DNA of 64,000 bases from JAIRNF01 sp031551125 (GCA_031551125.1 JAVBOB010000002.1:181428-245427), one strand, 5' to 3'; shown: positions 16,992 through 26,654, counted from the stretch's first letter. Notes: generated by a model from the sequence alone, not told the origin. A program made the numbers and translations.

Positions 16992-17930
16992 ATGAAAGTA
17001 AGTAAAGAGCTGAAAATAGGAATATACGTTGTTGGCATTATCCTTATTGTTTACTGGGGCATAAATTTTTTAAAAGGCAGAGATGTTTTCGGAAAATCAA
17101 ACAGCTTTTACGCCGTATTTGAAAATGTACAAGGGCTTCAGCAAACGAGCCACATATACATACGAGGTTTGAAAATTGGGCACGTTGAAAGTATTTCGTA
17201 CAACGAAAAAAACAATAATTTTACCGTAAAGCTGAACGTTGACTCCAAGTATAACATCCCTTTAAACAGCATCGCAAAAATTTACAGCGTTGACTTATTG
17301 GGTTCGAAAGCTATAAAAATAGATTTAGGCGCAGGCGATATGATGCATGTTGAAGGTGATACACTAGCATCGGGAGTAGAAAGCGATCTTACATCGGTTA
17401 TCTCTACCGAGCTCACCCCAATAAAGGAAAAGCTGAACACGCTGCTTGATAAAGCAAACGTTACATTTGATGCAGTTAATACGGTGCTTGATGAGAAAAC
17501 AACAGCCAACATCAGCGCCACAATGGAAAATCTCAACGCAATTACAACAAGCTTAAAACAAGCATCGCGTACACTTGACGCATTATTGGCACAAGAAAAA
17601 AATTCTATCGCAGCAGTTCTTGATAATGCGCAAAGCATTACCACCAACTTAAAGAACAACGAAAAAAATATAACTACGCTACTTACCAACCTGGCCAACA
17701 TAAGTGATAGCCTAACAAAGGCCAATTTTGGAAGTATTGCCGCTGATATTAATAGTATTCTTGATAAAATAAAATCGGGAGAAGGAACTCTTGGCAAGCT
17801 GGCTAGCAACGACTCTTTATATATGAACCTGAATAATACGGCTAATAGCCTGGACGCCTTACTAAAAGATCTAAAGGCTAATCCCGGACGCTATGTTCGC
17901 TTTTCCGTATTCGGGAAAAAAGATAACTAA
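16992..17930 (+). CDS. MCE/MlaD-family protein
   Basis: 312 residues. One N-terminal transmembrane helix (about 8-25) is followed by an MCE domain (about 38-120: FYAVFENVQGLQQTSHIYIRG, KIGHVESI, VDLLGSKAIKIDLG) and a long helical region with repeated short hydrophobic spacing (about 140-300). MCE proteins form hexameric rings that carry lipids between the inner and outer membrane, usually with a MlaE/MlaF transporter. Neither partner gene is in the window. Position after an amidase and before dnaA suggests a conserved envelope cluster. Family assignment is firm; lipid substrate unknown. Confidence 0.9.
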   Translation: MKVSKELKIGIYVVGIILIVYWGINFLKGRDVFGKSNSFYAVFENVQGLQQTSHIYIRGLKIGHVESISYNEKNNNFTVKLNVDSKYNIPLNSIAKIYSVDLLGSKAIKIDLGAGDMMHVEGDTLASGVESDLTSVISTELTPIKEKLNTLLDKANVTFDAVNTVLDEKTTANISATMENLNAITTSLKQASRTLDALLAQEKNSIAAVLDNAQSITTNLKNNEKNITTLLTNLANISDSLTKANFGSIAADINSILDKIKSGEGTLGKLASNDSLYMNLNNTANSLDALLKDLKANPGRYVRFSVFGKKDN

Positions 17931-17960
17931 AAGAGTAATTGCTGGTGAACAAAAAATCAA

Positions 17961-18013
17961 AATAGCATGTTCGTAAGGGGCAAGTTTGAGAGAAAGATTT
18001 TTTTCATGCTATT
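17961..18013. other. Long-loop inverted repeat after the MCE gene
   Basis: AATAGCATG (17961-17969) and CATGCTATT (18005-18013) are exact inverted arms 35 bases apart in the 271 bp gap before dnaA. It could be a weak terminator or a regulatory site for dnaA. The rest of the gap is AT-rich with no clear cluster of DnaA boxes. Confidence 0.3.
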
Positions 18014-18201
18014 CGAAAAACTATTGATTATCAACGGATGTAGCATTAACATGTGATTAACATTCGTAAGTTGTACAGAAAATAAGCCAATTGAAAAATA
18101 ATTCGATTTTGCAAGCAAAAAAAAATAGTTTTTTCCATTTTTTCTCCACAACTTTGTTTTCTCGCTTTTCAAGAACCGAACAACTAAAACTAACCTAAAC
18201 A

Positions 18202-19620
18202 ATGGATAGCCACAAGGAAGTGTGGGGTAGCTGCGTACGAATAATAAAGGACATCGTTCCCGAAACGACCTTTAAAACGTGGTTCGAACCCATTACCCCC
18301 GTAAGACTTCAGGATAGTATTCTGACTATTGAAGTTCCGACTCCCTTCTTCTATGAGTACTTAGAAGAGCACTTCATTGATTTGCTTCGCAAAACCCTTC
18401 GTAAAAACTTAGGCCCCGATGCAAAGTTGGAGTATAGTATCAAAGTTGTAGATGGAACACCATCTATTAAGTACCCGCAACAAAACAGACCGGAGCTCAA
18501 AAATAAACCTCTTGCATACCCTCAAGAAGAAGGACGTATTTTAAACCCATTTGCTATACCCGGTCTCAAGAAGCTAGAGATTGACCCGCAGCTGAACCCC
18601 GATTATACGTTTAATAATTTTGTTGAAAGTGATTGTAACCGGTTAGCTCGTTCGGCAGGTTTAGCCATAGCGCAAAACCCGGGAAAAACAGCGTTTAACC
18701 CTCTATTTATATATGGGGGGTCAGGGCTCGGAAAAACACACTTGGCACAGGCAATTGGCATTGAAACAAAAGAGCGCTACCCGGATAAAGTTGTGCTTTA
18801 CGTTAACGCCAACCGTTTCCAAACGCAATATGTAGATGCGCAGGTAAACAAAAATAAGGTAAACGACTTTCTGCACTTCTACCAAATGATTGATGTGCTC
18901 ATTATTGATGATGTACACGATTTTGCAGGAAAAGAGCGCACGCAGAATACCTTCTTCCATATATTCAACCATCTGCATCAATCAGGCAAGCAGCTGATTC
19001 TTACTTCGGATAAACCACCGGTTGATTTGCAAGGGCTGGAGCAACGCTTGCTATCTCGTTTCAAATGGGGGCTTTCCGCGGAGCTACAATCACCCGGTTT
19101 TGATACGCGCGTTGCCATTCTGAGAAAAAAGATGTACAACGATGGCATTGATCTTGATGATAAGGTGTTGGAGTTTATCGCCAATAAGGTAACCACTAAC
19201 ATTCGTGAGCTGGAAGGTGCTTTAATTTCGCTATTGGCGCAAGCTACACTCAATAAAAAATCTATAACTATTGAGCTGGCTTCGGAAATGACAGAGAAGC
19301 TGGTATCGAGCATACAAAAAGAAATTACCATTACCGATATACAAAAATGTGTGGCAGCCTACTTTGGTCTAACGGTAGATGAGATTATATCGAAAACCAG
19401 AAAGCGCGAAATTGTCCAAGCCCGGCAAATTGCCATGTACTTCTGTCGCAACTTTACTAAAGCATCTTTGGCAAGCATTGGGGCTCAAATCGGAAGAAAA
19501 GACCATGCTACGGTACTACACGCCTGCAAAACGGTTGAAGACTTGATGGAAACGGATAAGCTGTTCCGCCAGCACGTTACCGAAATCGAAAAAAGAATAC
19601 AGATCAACACGCCAATTTAA
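18202..19620 (+). CDS. dnaA: Chromosomal replication initiator DnaA
   Basis: 472 residues, the full family length. Domain I (1-85: WGSCVRIIKDIVPETTFKTWFEPI), a short linker, the AAA+ domain with Walker A GGSGLGKT (172-179), Walker B VLIIDDVHDF and sensor motifs, and the C-terminal DNA-binding domain with the signature GRKDHATVLHACK. DnaA binds DnaA boxes at oriC and opens the duplex. The gene stands alone, followed immediately by a strong terminator. dnaN and recF are not adjacent, as is common in Bacteroidota. Confidence 0.98.
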   Translation: MDSHKEVWGSCVRIIKDIVPETTFKTWFEPITPVRLQDSILTIEVPTPFFYEYLEEHFIDLLRKTLRKNLGPDAKLEYSIKVVDGTPSIKYPQQNRPELKNKPLAYPQEEGRILNPFAIPGLKKLEIDPQLNPDYTFNNFVESDCNRLARSAGLAIAQNPGKTAFNPLFIYGGSGLGKTHLAQAIGIETKERYPDKVVLYVNANRFQTQYVDAQVNKNKVNDFLHFYQMIDVLIIDDVHDFAGKERTQNTFFHIFNHLHQSGKQLILTSDKPPVDLQGLEQRLLSRFKWGLSAELQSPGFDTRVAILRKKMYNDGIDLDDKVLEFIANKVTTNIRELEGALISLLAQATLNKKSITIELASEMTEKLVSSIQKEITITDIQKCVAAYFGLTVDEIISKTRKREIVQARQIAMYFCRNFTKASLASIGAQIGRKDHATVLHACKTVEDLMETDKLFRQHVTEIEKRIQINTPI

Positions 19621-19640
19621 CCAGCGTTGATGCAAACATA

Positions 19641-19673
19641 AAGAATAGGGAAGCGATTTGCTTCCCTATTCTT
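19641..19673 (+). terminator. Terminator of dnaA
   Basis: AAGAATAGGGAAGC pairs perfectly with GCTTCCCTATTCTT around a 5-base loop, ending in TTTT, 20 bases after the dnaA stop. Confidence 0.9.
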
Positions 19674-19744
19674 TTAAAAGTAACCTGTAACCCCAGTCGT
19701 GATCGGAAGATTTCAAGTTATTAGCAATGAACTTATTGTTTTAA

Positions 19745-20360
19745 TTGTCGGTCTGAAAGACCAGCTTATTTACCTTCGGTGAGCTCGTAAACTCGGTTAG
19801 CCCAATGGCAACGCCTTGGGAAAAATAACGGCCTCCCCTAGCCTTACTGCGCCCTGAAAGAGCAGCTTATACAGCTAGGCCTTTTACGTTGCCCTTTCAG
19901 GGCGCAGTAAGCTTTTTACACGCTATCCCAAGGCGTCGCGCTACGCTTTGCCATTGGGCTGAAGTAAGCTGCCACGTTGTGGCGTTTTTGCTTTCAGACC
20001 GGTTTGAGGTAAAATAGGACACAGTAAATAAGGGTATAGCTGGCAACCCGGGTTATTTACTAAAACTATACGACTACGATAGTAAACTTCTTTGGAAAAT
20101 GATGCACAGGAGGCTGCTTGAACTTTTATTGTAGTTGACGTTAGTTCAATGTTGCAAAATTAAGCCCTAAGGGGGCGCAAGCATTAGCATAGGGCATCGC
20201 CCTATGGAATTAACGTTTGGCATTTATAAAGCCCTGAAAGGGCGTAAGCGCAACTCTGCTTTCGTACCTTCAGCGCTTTTTATTGAGAGTGTTGTTATTC
20301 TACGTAGGGCGTTGCCCCACGCTGTTACTTATAGGCTTTCAGCCTAAATTGACAACACTA
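19745..20360. repeat. Two arrays of small hairpin units between dnaA and nqrF
   Basis: The 834 bp gap 19621-20454 has no supported gene. Part one (about 19745-20005) is bounded by GTCGGTCTGAAAG and CTTTCAGACCGG and contains CCCAATGG...CCTTGGG near 19800 and, inverted, CCCAAGGCG...CCATTGGG at 19927-19959, plus GCGCCCTGAAAG and CTTTCAGGGCGC arms. Part two (about 20155-20360) strings together CCCTAAGGGGG, GGGCATCGCCCT, GCCCTGAAAGGGC, TAGGGCGTTGCCCCA and TAGGCTTTCAGCCTA. TAAACTTCTTTGGAAAAT at 20083-20100 resembles the MITE terminus. TTGGGCTGAAGTAAGCTGC is shared with the 11.6 kb array. Confidence 0.65.
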
Positions 20361-20397
20361 TACTGCAGCTGGTAAATTGCAAATCCTATCAAACAAC

Positions 20398-20424
20398 AGC
20401 GGCCTCGGTAAAACCGAAGCCGCT
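20398..20424 (-). terminator. Terminator of the nqr operon
   Basis: AGCGGCCTCGGT and ACCGAAGCCGCT form a near-perfect stem around a short loop, 30 bases beyond the nqrF stop. The minus-strand U tract is interrupted (TGTTGTTT). Confidence 0.65.
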
Positions 20425-20454
20425 CCTTGTTTATCGTATTATAATAAGTTCTAA

Positions 20455-21699
20455 CTATCCGCCAAAATCGTCGAACATTACCATTTCCTGAGGTACACCA
20501 AGGTTATCAAGCATCTTAGTTACCGCAGAGTTCATCATCGGAGGCCCGCACAGGTAGTATTCAATATCCTCCGGAGCATCATGCGTTTTGAGGTACTCAT
20601 CAAAAATCACTTGATGGATAAAACCTACAGGCCCTGTCCAATTATCTTCAGGTTTAGGCTCAGAAAGCGCAATGGTAAACTTAAAGTTCGGAAAGTTCTT
20701 TTCTATCTCACGGAATTCTTCTTCATAGAAAACCTCGCGCTTTGAACGTGCACCATACCAGAAGGTAACCTTGCGTCCGGTTTTAAGCGTATGGAACAGG
20801 TGGAAAATATGCGAACGCATGGGAGCCATACCTGCGCCACCACCAATAAACATCATTTCGTTGTCGGTATCACGAAGGAAGAACTCACCATAAGGACCGG
20901 AAATGGTAACCTTGTCACCCGGTTTACGAGAGAAAATATATGACGAACAAACACCCGGATTTACATTCATAAACGCACCCTTCGTTCTATCCCATGGCGG
21001 AGTTGCAATACGAATGTTCAGCATAACAATATTTCCTTCTGCCGGATGGTTTGCCATTGAGTAGGCTCGGAATGTAGGCTCGGGATTCACCATTTTCAGA
21101 CTCCAGATATTCATCTTATCCCAATCTTCGTGGTATTCTTCTTCCACCTCTATATTCTTGAAGTCAACCTCACACTTAGGAATATCTATCTGAATATATC
21201 CGCCCGATTTAAACTTAAGCGTTTCACCCTCGGGTAGCTTCACCACAAACTCCTTGATGAAAGTAGCAACGTTATGGTTTGACACCACCTCGCACTCCCA
21301 CTTTTTAATACCCATTACCTCTTCGGGTACTTCTATTTTTATGTCTTCCTTAATTTTTACCTGACAGCCCAACCGCCAGTTGTTTTGCTGCTGCTTTCGG
21401 GTAAAGAATCCGGTTTCAGTAGGCAGAATTGTTCCACCCCCTTCAATAACCTTACATTTACACATCCCACAGGTTCCACCACCGCCACAGGCCGAAGGCA
21501 GGAATATCTTATTATTAGCCAGAGTAGAGAGAATACTTGAACCGGGCTCTACGGTTATCTCTTTTTCTCCGTCGTTAATGTTAAGCGTAACCACACCCGA
21601 GGGCGAAAGCTTCTTCTTTACGTATAGCAATGCTGCCACCAAAATCAACGTGATTAGCAGGAAAGTAAAAATGGCAACTATAATTAGCTGTGTATTCAT
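20455..21699 (-). CDS. nqrF: Na+-translocating NADH:quinone reductase subunit F
   Basis: 414 residues. NqrF is the NADH entry point of the pump. An N-terminal membrane helix (about 5-27) is followed by a 2Fe-2S ferredoxin domain with Cys71, Cys77, Cys80 and Cys112 (CGGGGTCGMC...RLGC), then FAD-binding (FRAYSMANHP) and NADH-binding domains (MFIGGGAGMAPMRSH, YYLCGPPMMN). Its final residues MVMFDDFGG are typical. Last gene of the six-gene operon, 12 bases after nqrE. Confidence 0.97.
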   Translation of the reverse strand: MNTQLIIVAIFTFLLITLILVAALLYVKKKLSPSGVVTLNINDGEKEITVEPGSSILSTLANNKIFLPSACGGGGTCGMCKCKVIEGGGTILPTETGFFTRKQQQNNWRLGCQVKIKEDIKIEVPEEVMGIKKWECEVVSNHNVATFIKEFVVKLPEGETLKFKSGGYIQIDIPKCEVDFKNIEVEEEYHEDWDKMNIWSLKMVNPEPTFRAYSMANHPAEGNIVMLNIRIATPPWDRTKGAFMNVNPGVCSSYIFSRKPGDKVTISGPYGEFFLRDTDNEMMFIGGGAGMAPMRSHIFHLFHTLKTGRKVTFWYGARSKREVFYEEEFREIEKNFPNFKFTIALSEPKPEDNWTGPVGFIHQVIFDEYLKTHDAPEDIEYYLCGPPMMNSAVTKMLDNLGVPQEMVMFDDFGG

Positions 21700-21711
21700 A
21701 ACTTGCTCGTA

Positions 21712-22404
21712 TTATTGAATGGATGACCTGTTTGGTTCAGCTACTACCACCTCGGTTGTTTGCTTCTTTGGTGCTTCCTTTTTCTCACTGAACTTTATAC
21801 CTAAGAAGCTCATAAAGGCAATAGCCATAAGCCCGGTAAGAATAAACGTAATACCTAAACCGTGTAAAGCTTTGGGCACTTGAGAGTACTTCATCTTTTC
21901 ACGAATAGCAGCAATGCTCACAATAGCCAGCATCCAGCCAATTCCGGAGCCTAATCCGAAAGAGGTTGCCTCCGCAAGCGTGCTATACTCACGTTCTTGC
22001 ATAAACAGTGAAGCACCCAGTACCGCACAGTTAACGGCTATAAGCGGAAGGAATATGCCCAGCTGGTTATATAGTGTAGGAGAAAATTTTTCCACTACCA
22101 TTTCAACCACCTGCACAATCCAAGCAATTACAGCAATAAAAATGATGAAGCTAAGGAATCCCAAATCAACTCCGCTAAGCGATGGGCTTATCCATGAAAG
22201 TGAACCGGGAAGCAAAAGATACTTATTAATCAGAAAGTTGATAGGAACTGTTATAAGTAGTACAAACACTACGGCAACCCCTAATCCCATTGCTGTTTTT
22301 ACCGTTTTTGATACCGCCAGAAAGGAACACATCCCCAAGAAGTAGGCGAATATCATGTTGTCGACAAAAATCGACTTGACAAATATGTTGATTACATTTT
22401 CCAT
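21712..22404 (-). CDS. nqrE: Na+-translocating NADH:quinone reductase subunit E
   Basis: 230 residues with six membrane helices. NqrE and NqrD are homologous and form the central membrane part that holds an intramembrane iron-sulfur centre and shapes the Na+ path. MCSFLAVSKT and AVNCAVLGASLFM carry the two conserved Cys regions. The extra C-terminal tail (about 205-230, KKEAPKKQTTEVV) extends past the usual 200-residue length and is hydrophilic. It lies between nqrD and nqrF in the same operon. Confidence 0.96.
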   Translation of the reverse strand: MENVINIFVKSIFVDNMIFAYFLGMCSFLAVSKTVKTAMGLGVAVVFVLLITVPINFLINKYLLLPGSLSWISPSLSGVDLGFLSFIIFIAVIAWIVQVVEMVVEKFSPTLYNQLGIFLPLIAVNCAVLGASLFMQEREYSTLAEATSFGLGSGIGWMLAIVSIAAIREKMKYSQVPKALHGLGITFILTGLMAIAFMSFLGIKFSEKKEAPKKQTTEVVVAEPNRSSIQ

Positions 22405-22429
22405 GTTCTATTCGATTCTCTTTCGGGTT

Positions 22430-23080
22430 CTACTTTTCAATCAAATCTTTTCTAAAGCTGCGGTGTACCCATACAATTACTCCGAGTACTATCAAAGCCA
22501 TTGGGGGAAGAATCATTAGCCCGTTATTTTCGTAAAAACCACCGTTCTTAATGTACCATGACTGCGGGATAATTTGTACACCATACAGCGTACCCGAACC
22601 CAGCAGCTCACGGAAGAAAGCCACTACCACCAATATCAAACCGTATCCGGCACCGTTACCCAAACCATCAATAAGAGAAGGCCAGGGTTTGTTGCCCAAA
22701 GCAAACGCTTCAATACGTCCCATAATAATACAGTTGGTAATAATAAGCCCTACGAACACCGAAAGCTGCTTGCTTACCTCGTAAACATAAGCTTTCAGCA
22801 CTTCGTCAACAATGATAACGAGAGCGGCTACCACCACCAGCTGCACAATAATACGTATGCGGTTGGGGATAGTATTGCGTAACATAGATATAATGAAGCT
22901 GGCAAAGCCGGTAACCAATGTTACCGATATGCCCATTACCAAAGCAGGTTGCAGCTTAACCGTTACAGCCAACGCCGAACAGATACCCAGTACCAGCACT
23001 GTAATAGGATTACCCGTGCTGATAGGTGCTGTAAACAGCTTCCGATTTTTGGCTGAAAATAAAGGATCTTTTTGGCTCAT
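22430..23080 (-). CDS. nqrD: Na+-translocating NADH:quinone reductase subunit D
   Basis: 216 residues, six membrane helices, homologous to NqrE. GICSALAVTVKLQPALVM and LIITNCIIMGRIEAFALG are the conserved paired half-motifs with the cysteines thought to ligate the shared Fe-S centre. Spacing to nqrC is 20 bases and to nqrE 25 bases. Confidence 0.96.
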   Translation of the reverse strand: MSQKDPLFSAKNRKLFTAPISTGNPITVLVLGICSALAVTVKLQPALVMGISVTLVTGFASFIISMLRNTIPNRIRIIVQLVVVAALVIIVDEVLKAYVYEVSKQLSVFVGLIITNCIIMGRIEAFALGNKPWPSLIDGLGNGAGYGLILVVVAFFRELLGSGTLYGVQIIPQSWYIKNGGFYENNGLMILPPMALIVLGVIVWVHRSFRKDLIEK

Positions 23081-23100
23081 ATCGTTTACATTTTCATTAT

Positions 23101-23916
23101 TTACTTATTCTCACCTGTTGAACCCGTTCCGGTAGCCCCAACAGTGGTACTATCGGTAGGTTGTTGCTGAACGGTAAGCGAGTCTGTTACCGGAACAGTA
23201 TTGCTTTTCTGCTTCAGCAAAAACTCTTTATAATCAGTCAAGCAGTTACGTAGCATAGTACTTACACCGGTACTGGTAATAGTACCTCCCGAAATACCGT
23301 CAACATTATGAATAGTTGTTTCTTTTGAACCGGGCTTTTTAACTTCAATAGAGGTAAAGGTAGTACCGTCAAAAATTTCTTTACCAACAAACTGATTGCT
23401 AAATGCTGATGTACCAATTTCCGCACCTAAGCCGGGCGTTTCACCCTTATGGTCAAATACTGCGCCTACAACCGTGCTTCCATCGGCAGCAACAGCCACA
23501 TAGCCCCAAATGGGCCCCCACAGGCCTGTACCTCGAAGCGGCAAAATAAAAGTTTTCGCTCCGTTATCCTGAAAAACAAACACAGGAAGCTTACGGCTCT
23601 CGGCTGGTGCCTCCAGCTGAACTTTCAAATCAATATCAAACGCTTTTTCTCCGTCTTTCTTATTTCCGTCAACACCTACTGCGTAGCTGTCAATAATGTA
23701 TTTCTTGTACTCGTCTTCAATAAACGCATTCTTATCAGCGCCCTTCGGAACCTGCCCCTTACCTGCCGACATTAAAATGCTTTGCATTTTTTCTATCTCC
23801 TTGTTTTTCTCCTGCGGTTCTTTCAGCGAGATAGCCAGAATAGCCAACACCGCAGCAACAAGAATAACCATTACTGCAGAGTATATTATGGTATATGTAT
23901 TACTGTTCGTATTCAT
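23101..23916 (-). CDS. nqrC: Na+-translocating NADH:quinone reductase subunit C
   Basis: 271 residues. One N-terminal helix (about 10-31) and a periplasmic FMN-binding domain. The covalent FMN site SGGTITS places Thr212 in the SGxTxT motif; here Gly replaces the more usual Ala of SGAT. GPIWGYVAV and KGETPGLGAEI are family landmarks. A Thr/Gly-rich tail (about 238-271) is longer than in many homologues. It passes electrons between the Fe-S centre and the NqrB flavins. Confidence 0.96.
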   Translation of the reverse strand: MNTNSNTYTIIYSAVMVILVAAVLAILAISLKEPQEKNKEIEKMQSILMSAGKGQVPKGADKNAFIEDEYKKYIIDSYAVGVDGNKKDGEKAFDIDLKVQLEAPAESRKLPVFVFQDNGAKTFILPLRGTGLWGPIWGYVAVAADGSTVVGAVFDHKGETPGLGAEIGTSAFSNQFVGKEIFDGTTFTSIEVKKPGSKETTIHNVDGISGGTITSTGVSTMLRNCLTDYKEFLLKQKSNTVPVTDSLTVQQQPTDSTTVGATGTGSTGENK

Positions 23917-23934
23917 AATTGTAGCTCCTTTAAA

Positions 23935-25170
23935 CTAGTCCAACGATACTTTTGCTGCTACCGCTTTTGCCCTGCGCATTCTACGCTTAATGTTACCTTG
24001 TACAACAAAGTGGTCAATAAGCGGAGCCATCACGTTCATTAGCAATATAACCAGCATGGTTGCCTCAGGATATGCAGGGTTAAACACACGTATCAGCACT
24101 ACCAATACCCCTATCAATAAACCATATATCCATTTGCCCCGGTTAGTTTGCGCTGCCGATACAGGGTCGGTAGCCATAAATACCACACCAAAGGCAAAGC
24201 CGCCCAACAGTAAGTGGTAGTATGCAGGCATCATCATATAAAAGTTGGGGTTACCTGCTGCCGGATCGGGTGCTAGCACGTTTAACAACAAACCAATACC
24301 CAACGCGCCAATAACAGCCGATAGCATTATACGCCAGCTGGCAATGCCTGTAATAAGAAGAACAACAGCACCGATTAGTATGGCAAGCTTTGAGGTTTCT
24401 CCAATAGAACCGGGGATAAGTCCAAAAAACGCATCGCTAACGCTTGGCAGCTTAGCCATAAACGTATCATAGGTAAAGTTGTGAGCGGCATCGCCTGAGC
24501 CCATTGCAGCGTATGAAAGCGGAGTTGCACCGGAAAATCCGTCAACAACACCTTGCCCCTTAGCTAAGCCAGCAATCCAAACCTTATCACCCGATATAAA
24601 CGAAGGGTAAGCAAAGAATACAAAGGCACGGGCTAGCAATGCAGGATTAAAAATATTCATACCCGTACCGCCAAATATTTCTTTTCCAATCACTACCGCA
24701 AAAGCCGTAGCCAAAGCCACCATCCATAACGGAACATCAACCGGCATAATAAGCGGTATAAGCATACCCGATACAAGGAACCCTTCACTGACCTCGTGTT
24801 TGCGATACTGAGCAAAGGCTATTTCAATTCCCAATCCAACAATGTACGATACCAATATTAGGGGTAGCATGTGCAGGAAGCCGAACCATAGGTTTTCCCA
24901 CAGCCCAACTGTTTGCCCCAGCGAACGGAAATGCTGAAACCCGATGTTCCACATTCCGAACAAAAGTGCAGGGATAAGCGCTACGATTACAACCGTCATG
25001 GTGCGCTTCAAATCAATGCTATCTCGAATGTGGCAACCGGACCTTGTAACCGTCTTCGGTACAAACATAAAGGTCTCAACCGCATCGAACGCGGAATGGA
25101 ACATGCCCAACTTCCCTCCTTTTGAGAAGGTTGGCTTCATGTTGTCAAAAAGTTTACGTATTGGATTCAT
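23935..25170 (-). CDS. nqrB: Na+-translocating NADH:quinone reductase subunit B
   Basis: 411 residues with about ten membrane helices. The covalent FMN threonine is Thr216 in GFSGATPLSYAA. The N-terminal cytoplasmic segment (1-55) and GGTGMNIFNPALLARAF are conserved. NqrB carries the FMN, riboflavin and part of the quinone site. It is separated from nqrA by a 96 bp gap filled by an inverted repeat, unlike the tight 12-25 base spacing of the other junctions. Confidence 0.97.
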   Translation of the reverse strand: MNPIRKLFDNMKPTFSKGGKLGMFHSAFDAVETFMFVPKTVTRSGCHIRDSIDLKRTMTVVIVALIPALLFGMWNIGFQHFRSLGQTVGLWENLWFGFLHMLPLILVSYIVGLGIEIAFAQYRKHEVSEGFLVSGMLIPLIMPVDVPLWMVALATAFAVVIGKEIFGGTGMNIFNPALLARAFVFFAYPSFISGDKVWIAGLAKGQGVVDGFSGATPLSYAAMGSGDAAHNFTYDTFMAKLPSVSDAFFGLIPGSIGETSKLAILIGAVVLLITGIASWRIMLSAVIGALGIGLLLNVLAPDPAAGNPNFYMMMPAYYHLLLGGFAFGVVFMATDPVSAAQTNRGKWIYGLLIGVLVVLIRVFNPAYPEATMLVILLMNVMAPLIDHFVVQGNIKRRMRRAKAVAAKVSLD

Positions 25171-25190
25171 GCTTCAATTTTATACTGTTT

Positions 25191-25256
25191 ATTGGTTATT
25201 TTTTATTGTCATTGACCGCAAGCTGCCGGTTCAATAATCAATTTTCAATAACCAAT
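25191..25256. repeat. Inverted arm pair between nqrA and nqrB
   Basis: ATTGGTTATTTTTTATTG... (25191-25217) and GGTTCAATAATCAATTTTC... (25228-25256) are imperfect reverse complements with a GCAAGCTGC loop. It splits the operon at one junction only. It could be an mRNA-stabilising or attenuating hairpin, or an inserted repeat. Confidence 0.6.
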
Positions 25257-25266
25257 TTTCAATTCT

Positions 25267-26622
25267 TTATGACATTTCTTTTACCATCAAATCTATACCT
25301 TCACGCAGTATTTTCTGCATCTCAACTTTGGAAGGACAAATAAACTCGCATAGCGCTAAGTCTTCTTCCACCACTTCATAAATACCCAGCTGTTCCATGT
25401 TATCAATATCTTCGGCAAGTACTGCTTTAATCAGGTATGCCGGATAAATATCCATAGGAAGCACCTTCTCGTACTGTCCGGTAACAACAAAGGCGCGCTC
25501 GCCACCGTTCAAGTTGGTATCCAAGCGGTAAGCCTTACTAGGGCATAGCCATGAGAAGTAAGAGTGAGAGAAGCTGAACTTTTTTAAACGGAAAGGTTTT
25601 GCCCAACCGAAAAATTCGTAGTGATCGCCTTCGGGAATAACCGTAAGCTGGTTATGGTAAAAACCCGTATGCCCATCAACAGCTAGCTGGGTTCCGGTAA
25701 GTACGTTACCGCTAATGCAGCGTGGTTTATTTTCAAATGAGATAAGCTCGTTGAAGCTTGAAACGGCAGCGCCCGGTAATACTTTAAGATACGTAGGTCG
25801 CTTAACCTCCGAACCGGTTACAGCAATAAGCCGCGAAACATCATAAATGCCCTTGCTGAACAAGCGTCCCAAAGCAACCACATGCTGCGGCATAATAGTC
25901 CAAACCACCTCACCTTTACTGATTGGTGCAATTTGAGCAATCTGTACGCCAACATTTCCAACAGGATGAGAACCAATAAACGTGTTTACCTCAACACCCT
26001 TCACGTTTTTCATAATGCTGGTAGCCGACTGTTCTTGCGGAACGCCTAAGCGAACTTTACCCGAGCTAAGCTTGCCCAATACATCTATACCTTTTTGGAA
26101 AGTCTCAGCCTCTCCCGTAAGCGCAAAATCCATATCAGGCGCAAGAGGTGCTGAGTCAAATCCGGAAATGAATATATCGCGAGGCGTATCTTTAGGATTG
26201 GCAACAACACCATAAGGGCGTTGAACAAGGAAGGGAAAAGCGCCACTCTTCAGCATCAGCTCTACCACTTCATCACGAGACATTTTCGAAAGTTCGCCCG
26301 CTCCAAACATTTCATACACCTGTTCTGCTGAAGGGGTTATTACTACTTCCAGCAACTTCCGGCGATCACCTCTTCTAATTTCGGCAACCGTTCCGCTAAC
26401 AGGTGAGGCATAACATACCTCCGGACGGTATTTATCTACGAATAATGTTGAACCTGCTTTTACGTTATCGCCCTCTTTTACCATGAGTTTTGGCGTTAAG
26501 CCGGGGAAATCGGTAGGTTTAACTGCGTAACTGGCGGCTAACGAAGCCTTGCCAAAAACCTTTTCGGCCTTTCCTTTCAACTTTATATCCAGACCTTTCC
26601 GTAGTTTTATTGTCTTTGACAT
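25267..26622 (-). CDS. nqrA: Na+-translocating NADH:quinone reductase subunit A
   Basis: 451 residues from the ATG at 26622. The open frame extends 63 bases further, but MSKTIKLRKGLDIKLKG is the conserved family start and the promoter box lies between the two ATGs. NqrA is a cytoplasmic subunit that contributes to the quinone site. Landmarks: FPGLTPKLMVKEGDNV, GSHPVGNVGVQIAQIAPISKGEVVW and CEFICPSKVEMQ near the end. First gene of the operon. Confidence 0.97.
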   Translation of the reverse strand: MSKTIKLRKGLDIKLKGKAEKVFGKASLAASYAVKPTDFPGLTPKLMVKEGDNVKAGSTLFVDKYRPEVCYASPVSGTVAEIRRGDRRKLLEVVITPSAEQVYEMFGAGELSKMSRDEVVELMLKSGAFPFLVQRPYGVVANPKDTPRDIFISGFDSAPLAPDMDFALTGEAETFQKGIDVLGKLSSGKVRLGVPQEQSATSIMKNVKGVEVNTFIGSHPVGNVGVQIAQIAPISKGEVVWTIMPQHVVALGRLFSKGIYDVSRLIAVTGSEVKRPTYLKVLPGAAVSSFNELISFENKPRCISGNVLTGTQLAVDGHTGFYHNQLTVIPEGDHYEFFGWAKPFRLKKFSFSHSYFSWLCPSKAYRLDTNLNGGERAFVVTGQYEKVLPMDIYPAYLIKAVLAEDIDNMEQLGIYEVVEEDLALCEFICPSKVEMQKILREGIDLMVKEMS

Positions 26623-26654
26623 AGCATGTTGTTTTATGCTTTTAAAATAAGGCA

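Noticed and set aside
17931..18201. Possible oriC upstream of dnaA
   Set aside because: The gap is AT-rich, but no cluster of TTWTNCACA boxes is present; only one near match (TTCTCCACA, about 18145) was seen.
19621..20454. CRISPR-like array between dnaA and nqrF
   Set aside because: The repeats are palindromes of different sequence and spacing, not uniform direct repeats with spacers, and no cas gene is nearby.
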